From an uncultured Faecalibacterium sp. (lineage in GTDB: Bacteria > Bacillota > Clostridia > Oscillospirales > Ruminococcaceae), in NCBI GenBank assembly GCA_937917475.1, contig CALDNF010000159.1, positions 1 through 10,720 of the forward strand: DNA of 10,720 bases, written 5' to 3'. Both the position numbers and the translations under genes were made by a program. The notes below the pieces were generated by a model. The model had not been told where the DNA came from. It was given only the letters and a program-made list of their open reading frames with translations, and searched no databases. Of this stretch, positions 6,855-10,720 are shown piece by piece; position 1 is the stretch's first letter; every line of letters begins with the position of its first letter.

Positions 6855-7811
6855 TCAGACGATAAAGCCCTGACTGTGTGCCCAGAGCACCCAGAAGGTC
6901 AGGGTCAGGGCACTGAAAAATGTGGTGGTAGCGCAGACACTGCCCGAAAGTGTGCCCTCGTGGCCCATCTGCTTTGCCATGACATAACCTGCAGGGGTGG
7001 TCACGCTGCCCAGCATCACCAGCAGACCCACCAGTTTTTCGTTGGTGAAACCGAGCCGGACGGCCAGCGGCAAGAAGATGGCAGGAAGCACCAGCAGTTT
7101 GATGATGGTGGCAGCGACGGTGGGGCCCAGATAGCCCAGAGCCTTGCGGCCTTTGAACCCTGCACCGATGGCCAGCAGAGCCAGCGGGCTGGTCAGGCTG
7201 GCAAGGCTTGTAAGGGTCTTTCCGGCCAGCGTGGGCATGGGCAGGCGGAGCAGGGAATAGAGAAAGCCCACCGCAATGCCGATGAGGATGGGGTTGGTGA
7301 CGATGCCCTTGAGACTGGCCTTGAGCTTTTTGCCAAGGCCCTGCTGAGCATCTGCCGAGGGACTTTCCAGCGTGAGGATGAGGACGGCAAAAATGTTGTA
7401 GAGGGGCACGCTGCCCAAAATCATCAGGCCGGACATCCCGGAGGTACCGTAGATGTTCTGGATGAACGCCGTGCCGAGGATGGCCGCCGAAGAACGGTAG
7501 CAGGCCTGTACGAACTCGCCCACGATGTGCTTGTCCTTCAGCAGGAGCTTTGCCAGCACCCAGATGACCAGAATACTGACGGTAGTGACCCCGGCGCAGA
7601 ACAGGACATATTTGCCGTCAAAGTTGGCGTAGATGTCGGTGGTGGCAAGGTCCCGGAACAGCTGCACCGGCAAAGCGATGTGGAACACGAATTTGTTGGC
7701 TGAAGCCACAAAGCTGTCCTCCAGAAAGCCGCACCGGTGGAGCAGATAGCCCAGCACCATGATGAAGAACAAGGGCATGGTGCTATTGAGACTGAAGATC
7801 AGACTTTCCAT
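6855..7811 (-). CDS. AEC family transporter (auxin efflux carrier-like permease)
   Basis: The 318-residue protein is almost entirely hydrophobic, with about ten membrane segments (roughly 10-26, 39-55, 68-90, 103-120, 125-149, 167-189, 203-219, 229-252, 259-280 and 286-311) in two five-helix halves, as expected for the AEC family. Recognisable family stretches are TNPILIG (172-178), SPLALLAIGAGF (208-219) and TTPAGYVMAKQMG (271-283). Bacterial members move small organic acids such as malate or malonate, or are uncharacterised; the substrate here cannot be read from sequence. The ATG lies 3 bases after the stop of the MoxR gene, and its Shine-Dalgarno lies inside that gene, so the two are translationally coupled. 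It ends 10 bases from the shared terminator. Confidence 0.92.
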   Translation of the reverse strand: MESLIFSLNSTMPLFFIMVLGYLLHRCGFLEDSFVASANKFVFHIALPVQLFRDLATTDIYANFDGKYVLFCAGVTTVSILVIWVLAKLLLKDKHIVGEFVQACYRSSAAILGTAFIQNIYGTSGMSGLMILGSVPLYNIFAVLILTLESPSADAQQGLGKKLKASLKGIVTNPILIGIAVGFLYSLLRLPMPTLAGKTLTSLASLTSPLALLAIGAGFKGRKALGYLGPTVAATIIKLLVLPAIFLPLAVRLGFTNEKLVGLLVMLGSVTTPAGYVMAKQMGHEGTLSGSVCATTTFFSALTLTFWVLWAHSQGFIV

Positions 7812-7814
7812 GGA

Positions 7815-9353
7815 TTATACCCCTCCGTTGCGCTGCTGCTCGGCGGCAAGTTCCCGCTGCAAAGCGGCCTTGCGGTGATCCAGCAGCAGGTCCTTGTTAT
7901 ACTTGAAGTACCGCTCACAGCCGTTTTCGGTAATAAAGGCATGAGCGCCAGGGGAGAGCGTGAGTTCGGTGACGAACACCACCATCTCCTGACTGTCCTC
8001 AAAGGCCTGTTCCATGAAGTCGAAGGCGGCTTCCAGTGCGTCGGATGCAGTCTGCTGGGCGGTTTCCTGTGCGTCGGCCAGACTGCTGAACTGTGTGCGG
8101 AGAAGGTCAAAGGCTTCATTTGTGCCCTCGGCCTTGGCGTGGCGGAGCTCGCTATCCCAAGTGCGGAGAGCGGCATGGGCCCGCAGCCGGATGTTCAGCT
8201 GATCCCGGCTCAGCTGGCCTGCGGCCCGCTGCTTCTGGGTCTCAGCGTCATAGTCGGCCACCATCTGGCCAAAGAGGGTCACAGGACCGTCAGGCAGGTC
8301 ATCCGGCAGGGTGGCAAAGGCGGATTTTGCCTGCCGCAGGAACGCATAGCAGGCGTCGGCTACGCCATCGGCCTGCCGGGAAGCCGCAAACCGGGCGTCC
8401 AGACCGGCAAGGAGCAGGCTGACCAGAGAGAGCCGCTCGTCGAAGGGAGCCCGGAGCAGCCGGGCAAAGACGGCAGCTTTGACGTTTCCGGCAAGAATGT
8501 CCTCTACGCCGTAGTCGTCCTGATATTTGTAGTAGAGGTCGAGATAGGCGGCAAAGTCCTCGGCGATCTTCTGGTGCTGGATGTACTGACGGATGAGCTC
8601 TTCGTCGGCCTTGAGGCCCAGCTTTTCATAAGTGTCCAGCAGGTTGGAAAGATCCTCCCAGCCTCGTGCGGTGACGAACTGGGTGCCGTCCACGTCGGCG
8701 TTGATCTGGTAGAAGTTCTGGGGGTGGAGTTCCAGATAACTCAGGATGGCACTGTGAATGTGGACGGAGCGGGCATATTCCTTCCAGACGCCCAGATCGG
8801 GTTCCAGATCCATCCGGCGGACTCGGTCGAGGGTGACAATATCAAAATCCCGGACGGATTTGTTGTACTCGGGCGGGTTGCCTGCCGCCACAATGACCCA
8901 GCCAGCGGGCACAGCCTGATTGCCGAAAGTCTTGCACTGCAGGAATTGCAGCATGGTGGGGGCCAGAGTCTCGGAGACGCAGTTGATCTCATCGATAAAG
9001 AGGATGCCCTCTTTGAGGCCGGTGGCCTCCATTTTAGCGTAAACGCTGGCAATGATCTCACTCATGGTGTATTCGGTCACCGAGACGTCCTTGCCGCCGT
9101 AATGCCGCTGCCGGATGAAGGGCAGGCCCACGGCACTCTGCCGGGTGTGGTGGGTGATGGTGTAGGCTACCAGAGCCACACCGCACTCCCGGGCCACCTG
9201 CTCCATCACCTGCGTTTTGCCGATGCCCGGAGGGCCCATCAGCAGGATGGGCCGCTGCCGGATGGCAGGGATGGCGTACTCGCCCAGAGGGTCCTTGGCG
9301 AGGTAGGCTTTGACTGTATCCTCGATTTCCTGTTTTGCTCGTTTGATATCCAT
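7815..9353 (-). CDS. MoxR-family AAA+ ATPase
   Basis: MoxR ATPases are chaperone-like AAA+ proteins that usually act with a VWA-domain partner to mature or assemble enzymes or metal centres. The AAA core spans about residues 30-220: Walker A GPPGIGKT (40-47), Walker B ILFIDEIN (Asp121, Glu122), sensor 1 AAGNPPEYNKS (Asn159), and an arginine-finger region LDRVRRMD (175-182). The remaining 290 or so residues are mostly helical, charged and Ala/Leu/Gln-rich, with probable coiled-coil stretches, and have no recognised domain. At 512 residues it is longer than the usual 300-400 of the family. The ATG at 9353 has GAGGA seven bases upstream. The gene sits 10 bases after a DUF2201/VWA gene and 3 bases before the AEC gene, which fits a MoxR-VWA pair. 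The cellular target is unknown. Confidence 0.88.
   Translation of the reverse strand: MDIKRAKQEIEDTVKAYLAKDPLGEYAIPAIRQRPILLMGPPGIGKTQVMEQVARECGVALVAYTITHHTRQSAVGLPFIRQRHYGGKDVSVTEYTMSEIIASVYAKMEATGLKEGILFIDEINCVSETLAPTMLQFLQCKTFGNQAVPAGWVIVAAGNPPEYNKSVRDFDIVTLDRVRRMDLEPDLGVWKEYARSVHIHSAILSYLELHPQNFYQINADVDGTQFVTARGWEDLSNLLDTYEKLGLKADEELIRQYIQHQKIAEDFAAYLDLYYKYQDDYGVEDILAGNVKAAVFARLLRAPFDERLSLVSLLLAGLDARFAASRQADGVADACYAFLRQAKSAFATLPDDLPDGPVTLFGQMVADYDAETQKQRAAGQLSRDQLNIRLRAHAALRTWDSELRHAKAEGTNEAFDLLRTQFSSLADAQETAQQTASDALEAAFDFMEQAFEDSQEMVVFVTELTLSPGAHAFITENGCERYFKYNKDLLLDHRKAALQRELAAEQQRNGGV
7820..7826 (-). promoter_or_regulatory. Ribosome binding site of the AEC transporter, inside the moxR-like coding end
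   Basis: GGAGGGG on the minus strand lies 8 bases before the AEC ATG and overlaps the last codons (Gly-Gly-Val) of the upstream ATPase gene. It supports coupled translation of the two genes and fixes the AEC start at 7811. Confidence 0.75.
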
Positions 9354-9360
9354 AGTCTTC

Positions 9361-9365
9361 TCCTC
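9361..9365 (-). promoter_or_regulatory. Ribosome binding site of the MoxR gene, overlapping the upstream stop codon
   Basis: GAGGA on the minus strand, 7 bases before the ATG at 9353, shares bases with the TGA (9364-9366) of the VWA-like gene. It fixes the MoxR start and indicates coupled translation of the pair. Confidence 0.75.
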
Positions 9366-10720
9366 ACGAATTGTTCAGATCCCGATACAGGTCGTCCTCC
9401 TCGCCCATGGCCTCGGTCAGAGCAGAGGCGGAGCGGGCAGACTGCCTGGTGAATTCTTCTTCGTCCAGAACCACCTTCATGGCCCAGGGGGGAACATTTG
9501 CGTCGTCAAAGCGGTCCCCCAGAAACAAAAATGCCGTGTCATAGGCGGGCCGCCGGGCCGGGTAGCTGCCCATGCCGTCGGTAAAGTAGAGCAGGCCCCG
9601 GAGATTTGAGAACTTTTTCTCGGCGCAAAGCTGATCCACATAGGCAAAGGCGGGCCGGAAATCGGTGCCGCCGCCGCCCCGGAGTTCAAAATGGTTCATG
9701 GCGTGGATCAGCTCGTCCTCATTGCGCACCAGAATATCCTGCCGGATGGCATTGTCGGCCTGAATGAGATGCAGGTTCATCCGGTGGAAGAAGTTCTCCC
9801 GCCCTTTCAGGAGGGTGTAGGTCTCGGCCAGAAAGGCCCGCACCAGTTCACCGGAGGTGGAATAGCTGGTGTCGATGACCAGAGCCAATTCCTCGATCTT
9901 TTTGCTCTCCCGGGTCTCCAATGGCTCGATGAGGGGCAGGTTGCCGTAGACCGACAGGCCGTAAGTGTAGAAGTTCAGGTCAAACTCGTCCGGGTCCAGA
10001 TGCACTTCCTCCCGGGTAATGCAGAACCGGCGCAGAAAATCCCGGTAGCTGCGGCGGCTGCGGTTGGCGGCCTTGACCTGTTCTTTCAGGGCGTCGGCCC
10101 CCTCCCCGGCTTCTTTATCCCGCAATTCCAGCTCGGTCTGCATCCGTTCCCCGATCTTCTGCCATGTCTTTTGGGGCAGAGGGGTGGGGGCCTGCTGGGG
10201 CTGCTCCGGCGGGTCTTTAGGCCAGAGCCGGTGATCGTCGGTGTAAAACTCCCGCTCCAACTGCCGGAGCACGCCGGGGGTCTGGGTCAAAAGCCAGCGA
10301 TAGGCCGGTGCGGCGGAGACCACCTTTCCCTCGGCGGTGATGGCATCGTAGGCCTGACGGCGGACGTAGGTCAGGGGCCGCTGAACGCTCTTTTTGCCCA
10401 GATTGTCCAGCACGTTTTCCACGGCGATGTCACAGGCAAGGTCCCACAGGCGGCGGTCCCGCTGCCCCCGGATCCAGAGATGCCGGAAGATACAGTGAAA
10501 TACTGTGTGTAGATATAACCGATTAAGATACTTTGGGTTTTGCTGATAAAGCCGGAGCAGAGCCGAGGGCTGGTAGCAGAGGATCTGTCCGTCGGTGGCA
10601 AGCACCCGGCACCGCTCGTCCGGGGTGGGGTTCAGGGCCGAGAGAGCCATATCGAGAAAGCGAAAATCCAGATACAGCCCGCTGCGCACCACGGCCAGCA
10701 CCTCGCCGCCCATCCGGGCC
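9364..10720 (-). CDS. DUF2201 / VWA-like domain protein, 5' end probably beyond the window
   Basis: This is the likely partner of the downstream MoxR ATPase. Residues are numbered from the Met at 10713. The N-terminal half resembles the DUF2201 putative metallopeptidase domain: LYLDFRFLDMALSAL (13-27), HTVFHCIFRH (69-78) where the family usually has an HExxH-type motif, and the conserved WDLACDIAVEN (90-100). A low-complexity Pro/Gln linker (168-182) and a charged helical region follow. The C-terminal half is a VWA-like fold with a complete metal-ion site: DTSYS (Asp281, Ser283, Ser285), Thr350 in GGGGTD, and Asp379 in FTDG. The frame stays open to the right edge and no Shine-Dalgarno is visible before 10713. 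The family usually has a few more residues before this point, so the true start is probably just outside. The C-terminus (EEDDLYRDLNNS) is acidic. Confidence 0.85.
   Translation of the reverse strand, partial: ARMGGEVLAVVRSGLYLDFRFLDMALSALNPTPDERCRVLATDGQILCYQPSALLRLYQQNPKYLNRLYLHTVFHCIFRHLWIRGQRDRRLWDLACDIAVENVLDNLGKKSVQRPLTYVRRQAYDAITAEGKVVSAAPAYRWLLTQTPGVLRQLEREFYTDDHRLWPKDPPEQPQQAPTPLPQKTWQKIGERMQTELELRDKEAGEGADALKEQVKAANRSRRSYRDFLRRFCITREEVHLDPDEFDLNFYTYGLSVYGNLPLIEPLETRESKKIEELALVIDTSYSTSGELVRAFLAETYTLLKGRENFFHRMNLHLIQADNAIRQDILVRNEDELIHAMNHFELRGGGGTDFRPAFAYVDQLCAEKKFSNLRGLLYFTDGMGSYPARRPAYDTAFLFLGDRFDDANVPPWAMKVVLDEEEFTRQSARSASALTEAMGEEDDLYRDLNNS

Noticed and set aside
7737..9452. 571-residue open frame on the plus strand opposite the MoxR gene
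   Set aside because: It is a shadow frame of a gene with clear Walker A and B motifs. It has no ribosome site or recognisable domain.
9691..10512. 273-residue plus-strand frame opposite the VWA-like gene
   Set aside because: It overlaps a gene with a complete VWA metal site; its composition is typical of an antisense shadow.

Overview
The window looks like a chromosomal segment of a GC-rich gut Firmicute of the Oscillospiraceae/Ruminococcaceae type (Faecalibacterium, Gemmiger or Subdoligranulum relatives). This rests on three things: the ecfA2-ecfT-truA order typical of the Firmicute ribosomal-protein neighbourhood, the DUF5711 and CvpA proteins common in Clostridia, and a short palindromic repeat of a kind I recall between genes in this group. 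The taxonomic call is an inference. No mobile-element genes, RNA genes or CRISPR arrays were seen. Coding density is very high, and no gene-free stretch exceeds 65 bases.

Left half, plus strand. The 3' part of ecfA2 and all of ecfT encode an energy-coupling-factor vitamin/metal uptake module. They are followed, with a 4-base gap, by truA (tRNA pseudouridine synthase). The truA frame runs about 72 codons past the normal end of the family, through a GC-rich palindromic repeat. Next come a membrane-anchored DUF5711 protein with a predicted propeller-like exterior, a CvpA-family membrane protein, and a ClpE-like Clp ATPase with an N-terminal zinc finger and an unusual methionine-rich acidic linker. 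This run ends at a hairpin plus T-run at about 6807-6845.

Right half, minus strand, transcribed toward the same terminator. The order is a DUF2201/VWA-like protein (cut by the right edge), a MoxR-family AAA+ ATPase, and an AEC-family transporter. They are separated by only 10 and 3 bases, so they form a tight operon. MoxR ATPases and VWA proteins are known functional partners (chaperone or metal-cofactor-assembly machines). Coupling the pair to a transporter is the most suggestive unexplained arrangement here.

The least routine observations are the repeat-derived tail on TruA, the Met-rich ClpE linker, the degenerate zincin motif in the VWA protein (which sits in a patch of rare codons), and the MoxR-VWA-AEC operon. 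I did not find strong evidence for a wholly new system; these are candidates for checking.
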